Assembly: GCF_003337555.1 (NCBI RefSeq)
Contig: NZ_QPJK01000009.1
Location: 1-64,000 of the forward strand
Direction of reading: 5' to 3'
Length of the DNA stretch: 64,000 bases
Source: Pseudorhodoferax soli
GTDB taxonomy: Bacteria > Pseudomonadota > Gammaproteobacteria > Burkholderiales > Burkholderiaceae_C
How positions within the stretch are numbered: position 1 is the stretch's first letter; each line of letters opens with the position of its first letter. A program made the position numbers and the translations under genes. Shown here piece after piece: positions 1 through 16,674 of this stretch. Under the pieces are notes generated by a model. The model was given only the letters and a program-made list of their open reading frames with translations, ran no database searches and had not been told where the DNA came from.

Positions 1-135
<135 letters not shown>

Positions 136-145
136 TGTGATTCGG

Positions 146-221
146 AGGGGTATAGCTCAATTGGCAGAGCGTCGGTCTCCAAAACCGAAGGTTGTAGGTT
201 CGATTCCTACTGCCCCTGCCA
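146..221 (+). tRNA. trnW: tRNA-Trp (anticodon CCA)
   Basis: A 76-nt cloverleaf with encoded 3' CCA. The acceptor arms AGGGGTA and TGCCCCT pair with one G-T wobble. The anticodon CCA is at 179-181 within the loop of a CGGT/ACCG-type stem, and the T loop is TTCGATT. It sits between tuf and secE, the standard place in this lineage, and is followed by a terminator hairpin. Confidence 0.97.
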
Positions 222-244
222 CCTGATCCAGGTGGCCCCCCGAA

Positions 245-272
245 AAAGCCCGTCACTTGCCTGACGGGCTTT
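245..272 (+). terminator. Terminator after tuf/tRNA-Trp
   Basis: A perfect 11-bp stem (AAAGCCCGTCA at 245-255 with TGACGGGCTTT at 262-272) and a six-base loop. The A-rich side and the T-rich side make it work best on the + strand. It ends the tuf-tRNA-Trp transcript and separates it from secE 45 bases downstream. Confidence 0.85.
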
Positions 273-317
273 AGCGTCTGAACGACGCACGTGTTTGATT
301 GCAGCATTAGGGCCGAA

Positions 318-701
318 ATGGCGACTTCGCAAGTTGAAACTGTCAGTACCGGCGCGGACAAGGCCAAGTTGGCCGTGTCTGCGGCGCTCGTCATTGCGGC
401 GCTGGCTGGTTTTTATCTGCTGGGCAAGCAGGGCCAGGTGGCCCAATGGGGCGCATTGATTGTCGGGCTGGCCGCTGCCGTGGCTCTGTTCTTCAACAGC
501 GAGCCTGGCCGCCAGCTGATCGCCTTCGGCCGCGACGCCTGGCGTGAGGTCAAGAAGGTCGTTTGGCCAACGCGCAAGGAATCCATGCAGATGACGGCGT
601 ACGTGTTCGCCTTCGTCGTCGTCATGGCCTTGTTCCTGTGGTTCACGGACAAGACCTTGGAATGGGTGCTGTACGACCTCATCTTGGGCTGGAAGCGATA
701 A
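318..701 (+). CDS. secE: Preprotein translocase subunit SecE
   Basis: A 127-aa protein, the long three-helix form of SecE found in Proteobacteria. SecE clamps SecY in the SecYEG inner-membrane channel. Hydrophobic segments lie at about residues 18-37, 46-64 and 95-118. Between the second and third is the conserved cytoplasmic amphipathic stretch with WREVKKVVWPTRKES, the hallmark of the family. I chose the ATG at 318 (MATSQVE) rather than the in-frame ATG at 291, because the extra nine residues are not conserved-looking and would sit close to the preceding terminator. The TAA stop abuts the nusG ATG with no gap, so the two are co-translated. Confidence 0.96.
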   Translation: MATSQVETVSTGADKAKLAVSAALVIAALAGFYLLGKQGQVAQWGALIVGLAAAVALFFNSEPGRQLIAFGRDAWREVKKVVWPTRKESMQMTAYVFAFVVVMALFLWFTDKTLEWVLYDLILGWKR

Positions 702-1289
702 ATGACTGACGCAGTGGAATCTCCCGCGACGGACGCAATGCCGGGCCCGACCAACCCGGATTTCCGGTGGTACATCGTCCATGCCTATTCGGGCATGGAG
801 AAGGCCGTCGAGCGCAACATCGTCGAGCGCATCACGCGCGCCGGCATGCAGGCCAAGTTCGGCCGCATCCTGGTGCCGACCGAAGAGGTGGTCGAGGTCA
901 AGAACGGCCAGCGCCGCACGACCGAGCGCCGCCTGTTCCCGGGTTATGTGTTCGTCGAGATGCTGATGGACGACGAGTCCTGGCACCTGGTCAAGCACAC
1001 CAACAAGGTGACTGGCTTTGTCGGTGGCGCCAAGAACCGCCCGGCCCCGATCTCCGAAGAAGAGGTCGTCAAGATCGTCAGCCAGATGCAGGAAGGCGTG
1101 GAGAAGCCGCGCCACAAAGTCGAATTCCTGGTCGGCGAGTACGTGCGCGTCAAGGAAGGCCCCTTCACCGACTTCAATGGGTCGGTCGAGGAAGTCAACT
1201 ACGACAAGAACAAGGTCCGCGTGTCGGTCACGATCTTCGGTCGCGCGACCCCTGTCGAGCTGGAATTCAGCCAGATCGAAAAGACCTGA
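702..1289 (+). CDS. nusG: Transcription termination/antitermination factor NusG
   Basis: A 195-aa protein that binds the RNA polymerase clamp, suppresses pausing and links polymerase to Rho or to ribosomal protein S10. The N-terminal NGN domain covers about residues 22-125 ([14 protein letters not shown] start, then [12 protein letters not shown]). The C-terminal KOW domain covers about 143-193 ([12 protein letters not shown], then [11 protein letters not shown]). A weakly conserved N-terminal tail of about 20 residues precedes the NGN domain, typical of Burkholderiales. It directly follows secE, the near-universal secE-nusG pair. Confidence 0.97.
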   Translation: MTDAVESPATDAMPGPTNPDFRWYIVHAYSGMEKAVERNIVERITRAGMQAKFGRILVPTEEVVEVKNGQRRTTERRLFPGYVFVEMLMDDESWHLVKHTNKVTGFVGGAKNRPAPISEEEVVKIVSQMQEGVEKPRHKVEFLVGEYVRVKEGPFTDFNGSVEEVNYDKNKVRVSVTIFGRATPVELEFSQIEKT

Positions 1290-1297
1290 CTCAGGGT

Positions 1298-1315
1298 GCC
1301 GGGCGCGAGCCCGGC
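1298..1315 (+). other. Hairpin in the nusG-rplK intergenic region
   Basis: A 7-bp perfect G+C stem (GCCGGGC/GCCCGGC) closed by a GCGA tetraloop, eight bases after the nusG stop. There is no T tract, so it is unlikely to be an efficient intrinsic terminator. It could stabilise the nusG 3' end or be part of the rplK leader. The rest of the 151-bp gap holds no gene; an AAGGAG ribosome binding site for rplK lies at 1429-1434. Confidence 0.45.
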
Positions 1316-1440
1316 CTCGACGGCAACGCGCTTTCTCGACTCGGCGCGTTGGCCGCGGTTAGCAAGAGTCTTCACCCCCGGGGAGCCGAGGCGGCCTGCA
1401 CAGGCTGACCGGAGCGCTTGTACCCGCAAGGAGTTCATTC

Positions 1441-1872
1441 ATGGCGAAGAAAATCGTCGGCTTCATCAAGCTGCAAGTGCCAGCTGGTAAGGCCAACCCG
1501 TCCCCCCCGATCGGCCCGGCGCTCGGTCAGCGCGGCCTCAACATCATGGAGTTCTGCAAGGCGTTCAACGCCCAGACCCAAGGCGTCGAGCCGGGCCTGC
1601 CGCTGCCCGTGGTGATCACGGCCTTCGCGGACAAGAGCTTCACCTTCATCATCAAGACCCCGCCCGCGACGGTCCTGATCAAGAAGGCCGTCAAGCTGGA
1701 CAAGGGTTCGGCCACGCCGCACACCGTCAAGGTCGGCAAGATCACGCGCGCACAGCTCGAAGAGATCGCCAAGACCAAGCTGAAGGACATGAACGCCGCG
1801 AACGTGGATGCCGCCATCCGCACGCTGGCCGGTTCCGCCCGTTCCATGGGCATCACGGTGGAGGGTCTCTAA
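1441..1872 (+). CDS. rplK: 50S ribosomal protein L11
   Basis: A 143-aa protein of normal L11 length. L11 binds the GTPase-associated region of 23S rRNA and is needed for stringent-response activation of RelA. The N-terminal domain shows the proline-rich stretch [19 protein letters not shown] and the C-terminal RNA-binding domain ends [13 protein letters not shown]. It is preceded by a strong AAGGAG site. The rplA ATG follows its TAA stop immediately, giving the usual L11 operon in which L1 represses translation at the rplK leader. Confidence 0.98.
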   Translation: MAKKIVGFIKLQVPAGKANPSPPIGPALGQRGLNIMEFCKAFNAQTQGVEPGLPLPVVITAFADKSFTFIIKTPPATVLIKKAVKLDKGSATPHTVKVGKITRAQLEEIAKTKLKDMNAANVDAAIRTLAGSARSMGITVEGL

Positions 1873-2568
1873 ATGACCAAGCTGACCAAGAAGCAAAAGT
1901 CGCAGCAGGGCAAGGTCGACAGCAACAAGCTGTACGCCCTGACTGACGCCCTGAGCATCGTCAAGGAAGCCGCCACCGCCAAGTTCGATGAATCCATCGA
2001 CGTGGCCGTGCAGCTGGGCATCGACGCCAAGAAGTCCGATCAGGTCGTGCGTGGCGCCGTCGTGCTGCCCAACGGCACCGGCAAGACCAAGCGCGTCGCC
2101 GTGTTCGCCCAAGGCGCCAAGGCCGAGGAAGCCAAGGCCGCCGGCGCCGACATCGTCGGCATGGACGACCTGGCCGCCATGGTCAAGGCTGGCGACATGC
2201 CCTTCGACGTGGTCATCGCTGCACCCGACGCCATGCGCGTTGTCGGTACGCTGGGCCAGATCCTGGGCCCGCGCGGCCTGATGCCGAACCCGAAGGTCGG
2301 CACCGTGACGCCCGACGTCGCCACGGCCGTGAAGAACGCCAAGGCTGGCCAGGTCCAGTTCCGCGTCGACAAGGCCGGCATCATCCACGGCACCATCGGC
2401 CGCCGCTCGTTCGATTCGGACAAGCTGCAAGGCAACCTGGTGGCCCTGATCGATGCGCTGACCAAGGCCAAGCCGGCTTCGAGCAAGGGCTTGTACCTGC
2501 GCAAGGTGGCGGTCTCGTCGACCATGGGTGTGGGCGTCCGCGTGGACACCCAGTCCATCTCGGCGTAA
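1873..2568 (+). CDS. rplA: 50S ribosomal protein L1
   Basis: A 231-aa protein of normal length. L1 forms the mobile L1 stalk and represses translation of its own operon. Family motifs include [31 protein letters not shown] and the C-terminal [18 protein letters not shown]. It directly abuts rplK, so it relies on translational coupling for initiation. Confidence 0.98.
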   Translation: MTKLTKKQKSQQGKVDSNKLYALTDALSIVKEAATAKFDESIDVAVQLGIDAKKSDQVVRGAVVLPNGTGKTKRVAVFAQGAKAEEAKAAGADIVGMDDLAAMVKAGDMPFDVVIAAPDAMRVVGTLGQILGPRGLMPNPKVGTVTPDVATAVKNAKAGQVQFRVDKAGIIHGTIGRRSFDSDKLQGNLVALIDALTKAKPASSKGLYLRKVAVSSTMGVGVRVDTQSISA

Positions 2569-2799
2569 TCGCAAGAAATTTGGGCCGCCCGCGAGGGTGG
2601 CCCAAGGTGGTGGGCCGGGTGGTTGCAAGACCGCCCGGGCCATCCAAGACCGTTGGTGTCCTTCACAAGGACTTAATCGCGCAAGCAACCAACGCAGATG
2701 GCGATCCCGCTGCAGATGGATTTTTTCCTGAACAGTTGGTCGCTGCAAGAAGGCGTGTTGAAGGGCTCCGGCCCGAAGACACAAACAAAGGAGTAGACC
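2569..2799 (+). promoter_or_regulatory. rplJ leader region (L10-type autoregulatory leader)
   Basis: This 231-bp gap between rplA and rplJ has no gene. It contains a 10-bp stem (TGGGCCGCCC at 2581-2590 with GGGTGGCCCA at 2595-2604, one wobble, GCGA loop) just after rplA, then a structured region with the CCTT...GGACTTAATCGCG segment around 2659-2682 typical of the L10 leader. In known systems the L10-(L12)4 complex binds this mRNA leader and represses rplJL translation. The position is right for that role. The exact fold is inferred and was not computed. A ribosome binding site AAAGGAG lies at 2787-2793. Confidence 0.6.
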
Positions 2800-3336
2800 T
2801 TGAGTCTTAATCGCAGTGAGAAAGAAGCGGTCATCACCGAAGTGACCGGGCTCGCCGCTCAAGCTCAAACGCTCGTGATGGCGGAATACCGTGGCATCAC
2901 GGTCGCTGACATGACCCGCCTGCGCTCCAACGCGCGCAGCGCTGGCGTGAGCCTGTCCGTGTTGAAGAACACGCTGGCCCGCCGCGCTGTCGCTGGAAGC
3001 GCATTCGAAGTCGCGTCCGACCAGATGACCGGCCCGCTGATCTATGGCTTCTCTACCGATGCCGTGGCCGCCGCGAAAGTGGTGTCCGAGTTCGCGAAGA
3101 CCAACGACAAGTTGGTGATCCGCGGCGGTGCATTCGGTGGCAAGGCCCTGGACGTCGACGGCGTCAAGCAACTGGCGAACATCCCTTCGAAGGAAGTCCT
3201 GCTGGCCCAGATCTGTGGCCTCTTGATGTCCCCGATCTCGCGCACGGCCGTTGTGCTGGGCGCGCTGGCCGCCAAGAAGGGCGAAGGCGCAGAACCCGCA
3301 GCCGAGGCTCCCGCAGCCGAAGCCGCCGCAGCCTGA
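2800..3336 (+). CDS. rplJ: 50S ribosomal protein L10
   Basis: A 178-aa protein that anchors the L7/L12 dimers on the ribosomal stalk. The start is a TTG codon at 2800 ([11 protein letters not shown] follows), fixed by the AAAGGAG site seven bases upstream and by the conserved N terminus. The motif [16 protein letters not shown] (about residues 27-42) is typical. The C-terminal tail is alanine/glutamate rich ([14 protein letters not shown]), longer than in E. coli L10 but usual in Burkholderiales. It is cotranscribed with rplL 43 bases downstream. Confidence 0.97.
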   Translation: MSLNRSEKEAVITEVTGLAAQAQTLVMAEYRGITVADMTRLRSNARSAGVSLSVLKNTLARRAVAGSAFEVASDQMTGPLIYGFSTDAVAAAKVVSEFAKTNDKLVIRGGAFGGKALDVDGVKQLANIPSKEVLLAQICGLLMSPISRTAVVLGALAAKKGEGAEPAAEAPAAEAAAA

Positions 3337-3379
3337 TCGAACGATCGCGCGGCACAACCAACTTATTTAGGAAATCAAA

Positions 3380-3757
3380 ATGGCATTCGATAAAGACGCA
3401 TTCCTGACCGCTCTCGACAGCATGACGGTCCTCGAACTCAACGACCTGGTCAAGGCCATCGAAGAGAAGTTCGGCGTGAGCGCAGCCGCCATGGCCGCTC
3501 CCGCAGCCGGTGGCGGCGGTGCTGCCGCTGCAGCCGTCGAAGAGAAGACCGAATTCAACGTCGTGCTGCTCGAAGCCGGCGCGAACAAGGTCTCCGTCAT
3601 CAAGGCCGTGCGTGAAATCACGGGCCTGGGTCTGAAGGAAGCCAAGGACCTGGTCGACGGCGCTCCGAAGAACGTCAAGGAAGGCATTGCCAAGGCCGAC
3701 GCCGACGCTGCCAAGAAGAAGCTGGAAGACGCTGGCGCCAAGGTCGAACTCAAGTAA
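3380..3757 (+). CDS. rplL: 50S ribosomal protein L7/L12
   Basis: A 125-aa acidic stalk protein. The N-terminal dimerisation domain (about residues 1-33) is joined by an alanine/glycine-rich hinge ([17 protein letters not shown]) to the C-terminal factor-binding domain ([20 protein letters not shown], then [19 protein letters not shown]). L7/L12 recruits translational GTPases. It is followed by an attenuator-like hairpin before rpoB. Confidence 0.98.
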   Translation: MAFDKDAFLTALDSMTVLELNDLVKAIEEKFGVSAAAMAAPAAGGGGAAAAAVEEKTEFNVVLLEAGANKVSVIKAVREITGLGLKEAKDLVDGAPKNVKEGIAKADADAAKKKLEDAGAKVELK

Positions 3758-3771
3758 TTTTGGGTTTTGCC

Positions 3772-3806
3772 AAGGCTGGAGTGTCCGATACGGGCCTCCA
3801 GCCTTT
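3772..3806 (+). terminator. Attenuator hairpin between rplL and rpoB
   Basis: A perfect 10-bp stem (AAGGCTGGAG at 3772-3781 with CTCCAGCCTT at 3796-3805) and a 14-base loop, only 14 bases after the rplL stop. It has a short T run. In the known E. coli operon a partial terminator here lowers rpoBC transcription relative to the ribosomal genes, and this hairpin is in the equivalent place. The remaining gap to rpoB (to 4033) shows no gene; it is a 5' leader that could carry processing sites. Confidence 0.8.
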
Positions 3807-4033
3807 GGTGCTTGTGGAGCGTTGCAAAGTGCCCCGCTGCAGAAGGCAGCCGAAAGCGGTCCAATCCCCTTTCGAGTGTCTTTTGACTCGACTGCAAAAG
3901 ATGACTTGGTACGGGCGATGTGCAATGCATCGCCGTCCGCCATAGGTTGGTAGTGGCCAGCCGCCAAGTTCACCGCACAGGAGCATGTGCCGGTGCCTCA
4001 GTCGCAGGATTTGTATCCTCGCCCGGAGAATTC

Positions 4034-8146
<4,113 letters not shown>

Positions 8147-8173
8147 TCAGGGCAAGGCAAAGGAAACAACGCT

Positions 8174-12391
<4,218 letters not shown>

Positions 12392-12424
12392 GCCGTACCG
12401 CGCTGCCGGCGTCACGCCGGCCCG

Positions 12425-12460
12425 ACCCCGGGGTCCCTATCATGGCCCCGGGGTTTTTTT
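12425..12460 (+). terminator. Intrinsic terminator of the rpoBC operon
   Basis: A 9-bp stem of ACCCCGGGG (12425-12433) with CCCCGGGGT (12446-12454), followed by seven T residues at 12454-12460. This is a textbook rho-independent terminator 33 bases after the rpoC stop. The next gene starts 30 bases later. Confidence 0.93.
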
Positions 12461-12489
12461 ATGGGTGATCGATCGATGGAGATGCGGAC

Positions 12490-13047
12490 GTGATGCAAGC
12501 GGCATGGAGTACCTGGCTGGTCTGGGGTGGAGTGGCCGCCGTGCTGCTGTTCTGGGGCGTCGGCGCCTACAACCGCCTGGTGCGCCTGCGCACCAAGGTC
12601 TGGTCCATCTTCGCCAGCCTGGTTGCGCAACTGGAGCGCTATGCTGCTTGGATGGCCGAACATGCGCCCGAGCCGCCGCCAGGCAATGCACCCCCGCGGG
12701 CCGGCGATGCCTGGAGCAACCTGCGGGCGGCCAGTGCGCAGTTCTCGGCGTCGCTCGCCGCTGTGCGTGGCAAGCCTTCCGATACGGCCGCCATGGCCGG
12801 CCTGGTGGCCGCGCGCGCCGTGCTGGCCATGGCCTGGCAGTACCTGGACGACGAGACTCTGGCGCGCGCGCGCAGCGGCCAGCCAGTGGCGACGCTGCGC
12901 TCGGAATGGGACGCCGTGGGCACCCAGGTGCAGGGCGCCGAGCGTGCGTACGCGGCCGCTGTCGAGGTCTACAACCGTGCGGTGCGGCAGTTTCCTGCGG
13001 TGTTGCTGGCCTGGCTGTTCAGTTTCAAGCGGGCGCGCACGCTGTAG
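12490..13047 (+). CDS. LemA-like membrane protein
   Basis: A 185-aa protein with one N-terminal membrane helix (about residues 8-26) followed by the LemA-type signature AYNRLVRLRTKVWSIFASLVAQLERY. LemA proteins are membrane-anchored helical bundles of unclear function, in some bacteria linked to envelope stress. The body is divergent, with an insertion of proline and alanine residues (EPPPGNAPPRAG) after the first helix pair. The GTG at 12490 sits eight bases after a GGAG site; the ATG at 12493 is the next codon and an equally possible start. It stands alone between the rpo terminator and the fcc pair. Confidence 0.7.
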   Translation: MMQAAWSTWLVWGGVAAVLLFWGVGAYNRLVRLRTKVWSIFASLVAQLERYAAWMAEHAPEPPPGNAPPRAGDAWSNLRAASAQFSASLAAVRGKPSDTAAMAGLVAARAVLAMAWQYLDDETLARARSGQPVATLRSEWDAVGTQVQGAERAYAAAVEVYNRAVRQFPAVLLAWLFSFKRARTL

Positions 13048-13152
13048 CCCGATCGCCCGGGCTTGCACCTGTGCAGACAATGTCGGTGGTGGCTGCACGC
13101 CGTCATGGATACTGGCGGCCCCCAAAACCAGGCACCACCAGGAGATCTGCCC

Positions 13153-13470
13153 ATGCGATGGAAGATGATGCTGGCCTTCGCGGCCGGGCTGGCCGGGGTC
13201 GCTGCGCCGGCCGCTGCCCAGGACAAGGACGCGCTGTACATGCGCAGCCTGGCCGCCACCTGCGCCAATTGCCACGGCACGCAGGGCAAGGCCCAGCCCG
13301 GCTCCAGCGTGGTGTCCCTGGCCGGCATGCCGGCCGAGCAACTGACCGCGCAGATGGCCGCGTTCAAGGCCGGCACGCGCAGCGCGACCATCATGCACCA
13401 GCTGGCCAAGGGCTACAGCGATGCGCAGATCGGGCAGATCGCCGCCTACTTCGCGGCCCAGAACAAGTAA
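13153..13470 (+). CDS. Periplasmic c-type cytochrome, sulfide dehydrogenase heme subunit (FccA-like)
   Basis: A 105-aa secreted monoheme cytochrome c. Residues 1-22 form a signal peptide (MRWKMMLAFAAG...APAAAQ). The heme site is C37-A-N-C40-H41, with methionines near residues 57 and 78 as possible sixth ligands. It starts at the ATG at 13153, nine bases after AGGAG. The gene lies 13 bases upstream of a flavocytochrome c flavoprotein gene, and that pairing is what suggests the role of the heme subunit that passes electrons from sulfide oxidation to the respiratory chain. Taken alone it would only be called a class I cytochrome c. Confidence 0.78.
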   Translation: MRWKMMLAFAAGLAGVAAPAAAQDKDALYMRSLAATCANCHGTQGKAQPGSSVVSLAGMPAEQLTAQMAAFKAGTRSATIMHQLAKGYSDAQIGQIAAYFAAQNK

Positions 13471-13483
13471 GGAGCGCCCCACC

Positions 13484-14761
13484 ATGCAACGACGTTCCTT
13501 CCTGCATTCCTCCGCCGGCCTGGCCCTGCTGGGCCTGGCTGGCTGCGCCAGCACGGGGGCCATTCCCTCCAAAGCCAAGGTCGTGGTCATCGGCGGCGGC
13601 TACGGCGGCGCCACCGCGGCCAAGTACGTGCGCATGCTGTCGGACGACAAGATCGATGTGGTGCTCGTCGAGCCGAACGAGGCCTTCGTGTCCTGCCCGC
13701 TCTCCAACCTCGTGATCGGCGGCAGCCGCCAGATCGCCGAGGTGACATCGCCCTACACCGAACTCTCGCGCCGCCACGGCGTGACGCGCGTGCGCGACAG
13801 CGCCGTTGCCATCGACACCACGGCGCGCACGGTCAAGCTGGCTGGCGGCGGGACCATCGCCTACGACAAGCTCGTGGTCTCGCCCGGCGTGGAACTGCAG
13901 TTCGGCAGCATCGAGGGCCTGCAGGCCGCGCATGCGGCAGGCCAGGTCCTGCAGGCCTGGAAGGCAGGCCCTGAGACCGTGGCGCTGCGGCGCCAACTCG
14001 AAGCCATGCCCGACGGCGGCGTCTACGCCATCACCATTCCCGAGGCGCCGTACCGCTGCCCGCCGGGGCCCTACGAGCGTGCCAGCCAGGTCGCCTGGTA
14101 CTTCAAGCACTTCAAGCCGCGCAGCAAGGTTTTGATCCTGGACGCGAACCCGGACGTCACCTCCAAGGGTCCGTTGTTCAAGAAGGTCTGGGCCGAGCAA
14201 TACAAAGGCATCGTCGACTACCTGCCGCAGCACAAGACCATGGCGGTCGACGCCAAGGCCGGCCTGGTCAAGTTCGAGGTGCACGAGGACGTCAAGGCGC
14301 AAGTCATCAACGCGCTGCCGGCCATGCGCGCGGGCGCCATCGCGGTGCAGGCCGGCCTCAACAACATGGCCAACAACCGCTGGTGCGGCGTGAACTACCA
14401 GAGCTTCGAATCGACGGCTGCACGCGACGTCTTCGTGATCGGCGACTCCATCCAGATCGCACCCGCCATGCCCAAGAGCGGCCACATGGCCAACGGCCAT
14501 GGCAAGGTGGCCGCCGCGGCCATCGTGGCGCAGCTGTCCGGCTGGGACGTGAACCCCGCCCCCATGCTCAACAACACCTGCTACAGCTTCGTCGACGACC
14601 GCAACGTGGTCCACGTGGCCAGCGTGCACGCCTACGACGCGGCAGAGAAGACCTTCAAGGCCGTGGCCGGCTCCGGCGGCGTGAGCACGGGCCCGACCGA
14701 ACTCGAAGGTGTCTACGCCATGAACTGGGCGCAGAACATCTGGGCGGACACGCTGGGATGA
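13484..14761 (+). CDS. fccB: Flavocytochrome c sulfide dehydrogenase, flavoprotein subunit (FccB/SoxF-like)
   Basis: A 425-aa periplasmic FAD protein of the pyridine-nucleotide-disulfide oxidoreductase superfamily, expected to oxidise sulfide (or thiols) to sulfur and reduce the partner cytochrome. The FAD-binding motif VVVIGGGYGGATAAKY is at residues 33-48. The two redox cysteines expected of this family are at C71 (FVSCPLSN) and C192 (YRCPPGPYE). The C-terminal dimerisation/heme-partner domain is complete. The N terminus (MQRRSFLHSS) is a twin-arginine type export signal, and it runs into a possible lipobox LGLAGC21, which would make this a lipid-anchored enzyme. It is translationally close to the cytochrome gene. 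No other sox genes are visible nearby. Confidence 0.87.
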   Translation: MQRRSFLHSSAGLALLGLAGCASTGAIPSKAKVVVIGGGYGGATAAKYVRMLSDDKIDVVLVEPNEAFVSCPLSNLVIGGSRQIAEVTSPYTELSRRHGVTRVRDSAVAIDTTARTVKLAGGGTIAYDKLVVSPGVELQFGSIEGLQAAHAAGQVLQAWKAGPETVALRRQLEAMPDGGVYAITIPEAPYRCPPGPYERASQVAWYFKHFKPRSKVLILDANPDVTSKGPLFKKVWAEQYKGIVDYLPQHKTMAVDAKAGLVKFEVHEDVKAQVINALPAMRAGAIAVQAGLNNMANNRWCGVNYQSFESTAARDVFVIGDSIQIAPAMPKSGHMANGHGKVAAAAIVAQLSGWDVNPAPMLNNTCYSFVDDRNVVHVASVHAYDAAEKTFKAVAGSGGVSTGPTELEGVYAMNWAQNIWADTLG

Positions 14762-14765
14762 GCGT

Positions 14766-16091
14766 TTGAACACCACCCAGGCCCCGCCGCTGTGGCAGCA
14801 ACTGCAGGCCGCGGCGACAGCGCTGCAGGCCGTGCGTGCCGGCCAGAGCGCGACCACGGCGCTGGCCGCCGTCGCGCCGGCCTTCCGGCCGGCCGCCCAG
14901 TCCCTGCTGTTCCATGCCCTGCGCCAGCTGGGCCGGGCCGAGGCCTTGCGCAGCCTGCTGGCCAAGCGCGCGCCAGCGCCGCCCGTGGATGCGCTGCTGT
15001 GCCTGGCGCTGGCGCTGGTCTGGGACGAAGCGAACGCGCCGTACACGCCGTTCACGCTGGTCGACCAGACCGTCGAGGCGGCCCGGCGCGGCGGTGCGCG
15101 CGCGCAGTCCGGCTTCTTGAATGCCTGCCTGCGGCGCTTCCTGCGCGAGCGCGATGCGCTGGTCGCGGTCAGTGCGCGCGACCCGGTCGCGCAATGGAAC
15201 CACCCGCGCTGGTGGATCGCGCGCATGCAGCGCGATTGGCCCGAAGACTGGCAGGCCGTGCTGCAGGCTTCCGACCATGCGGCGCCGCTAACGCTGCGCG
15301 TGAACCGTCGCCGCAGCACCGTGGCGGCCATGCAGGCGCGGCTGGAGGCTGAGGGCATCGCGGCCCAACCCATCGGCGAAGACGGCCTGCTGCTGCCGCG
15401 CCCGCGTCCGGTGCCCGAGCTGCCCGGCTACGCCGAGGGCGCCTGGTCGGTGCAGGACGCCGCGGCCCAGCTGGCCGCACCCCTGCTGCTCGACGGCCTG
15501 GCCCGTCCGGCGGGCCGACCGTTGCGCCTGCTGGACGCCTGCGCTGCGCCCGGTGGCAAGACGGCCCACCTGCTGGAGTGCGCGGACGCCGAACTGACTG
15601 CGCTGGACGTGGACCCGGCCCGCTGCGCCCGCATCCACGAGAACCTCGCGCGCCTGGGCCTGGCGGCGCACGTGCGGGCCGCCGACGCGGCCGATGTCGC
15701 CCACTGGTGGGATGGGCGGCCCTTCGACGCCATCCTGCTGGACGCGCCCTGCAGCGCATCGGGCATCGTGCGGCGCCACCCCGATGTGCGTTGGCTGCGC
15801 CGCGAGAGCGACATCGCCCAGCTGGTGGTCCAGCAGGACCGGCTGCTGCGGGCGCTGTGGCCGCTCGTCGCCCCGGGCGGCCGGCTGCTGTTCGCCACCT
15901 GTTCCGTGTTTCCGGCCGAAGGGCGCGAGCGCGTCGAAACGTTTCTTGCGCACCACAGTGAGGCGCGATTGCTGCCATCGCCCGGCCATTTAATCCCCTG
16001 CAGCGCCGCGGCTGCGCCGGCCGTCCCGGACAATCGTCCGCGTGACAACGATGGTTTTTTTTACAGCTTGCTGGAGAAAGGCCCGCGCTAG
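14766..16091 (+). CDS. rsmB: 16S rRNA (cytosine-967-C5)-methyltransferase RsmB
   Basis: A 441-aa two-domain enzyme that makes m5C967 in 16S rRNA using S-adenosylmethionine. The N-terminal NusB-like RNA-binding domain spans about residues 10-145. The Rossmann methyltransferase domain starts near 235 with LLDACAAPGGKTAHLLE, then LDVDPARCARI. The two catalytic cysteines are C329 in DAPCSASG (motif IV) and C379 in ATCSVFP (motif VI). The start is a TTG at 14766, five bases after the fccB stop. Its 3' end overlaps the next gene by 50 bases, so downstream genes are coupled to it. Confidence 0.92.
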   Translation: MNTTQAPPLWQQLQAAATALQAVRAGQSATTALAAVAPAFRPAAQSLLFHALRQLGRAEALRSLLAKRAPAPPVDALLCLALALVWDEANAPYTPFTLVDQTVEAARRGGARAQSGFLNACLRRFLRERDALVAVSARDPVAQWNHPRWWIARMQRDWPEDWQAVLQASDHAAPLTLRVNRRRSTVAAMQARLEAEGIAAQPIGEDGLLLPRPRPVPELPGYAEGAWSVQDAAAQLAAPLLLDGLARPAGRPLRLLDACAAPGGKTAHLLECADAELTALDVDPARCARIHENLARLGLAAHVRAADAADVAHWWDGRPFDAILLDAPCSASGIVRRHPDVRWLRRESDIAQLVVQQDRLLRALWPLVAPGGRLLFATCSVFPAEGRERVETFLAHHSEARLLPSPGHLIPCSAAAAPAVPDNRPRDNDGFFYSLLEKGPR

Positions 16092-16674
16092 CGTCTGGCT
16101 CGTGCTGCTGCTGGCGTGCGCCTGGGCGCAGGCCGAAGGCCCGGCATCCGGGTCGGCGGCGATCACCCAGCTGCTGGTCCAGCGCGTGGACGGTGAGCTG
16201 GAGCTCAGTGCCGAGGTGCAATTCGAGCTCAGCGCGCAGGTCGAGGACGCGCTGCACAAGGGCATCCCCATGTTCTTCGTCGCCGAGGCGGACATCGTGC
16301 GCGAGCGCTGGTACTGGACCGACAAGACCGTGGCGAGCGCCACGCGCCACATGCGGCTGGCCTACCAGCCCCTCACGCGGCGCTGGCGGCTCAACGTCGG
16401 GGCCCGGCCGATCGAGACCTCGGGCCTGGGCGTGACGCTGGCGCAGACCTTCGAGTCGCTGCCCGAGGCGCTGGCCAGCGTGCAGCGTTTTGGCCGCTGG
16501 CCCATCGCGCGTGCCGCCGACATTCCCACGGACACCCCGCACCTGCTGCGCTTTCGCTTCGGGCTGGATGTGTCCCAGCTGCCGAGACCGTTCCAGATCG
16601 GCGCGGTCGGCCAGTCCGAGTGGAGCATCGCAGCCAGCGCCAGCGTGAAGCTGCCGGCGGAAGGCGCCAAGTGA
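16042..16674 (+). CDS. DUF4390 domain-containing exported protein
   Basis: A 210-aa protein of the DUF4390 family, which in Betaproteobacteria is nearly always encoded between rsmB and an NtrY-like kinase. A signal peptide or membrane anchor lies at about residues 14-31 (ASVWLVLLLACAWAQAEG). The rest is predicted periplasmic, with the family stretch ALHKGIPMFFVAEADIVRERWYW. Function is unknown; its position suggests that it senses or supports the NtrY-type sensor. The GTG start at 16042 overlaps rsmB by 50 bases, and its stop overlaps the kinase start in GTGA. Confidence 0.85.
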   Translation: MTTMVFFTACWRKARASVWLVLLLACAWAQAEGPASGSAAITQLLVQRVDGELELSAEVQFELSAQVEDALHKGIPMFFVAEADIVRERWYWTDKTVASATRHMRLAYQPLTRRWRLNVGARPIETSGLGVTLAQTFESLPEALASVQRFGRWPIARAADIPTDTPHLLRFRFGLDVSQLPRPFQIGAVGQSEWSIAASASVKLPAEGAK

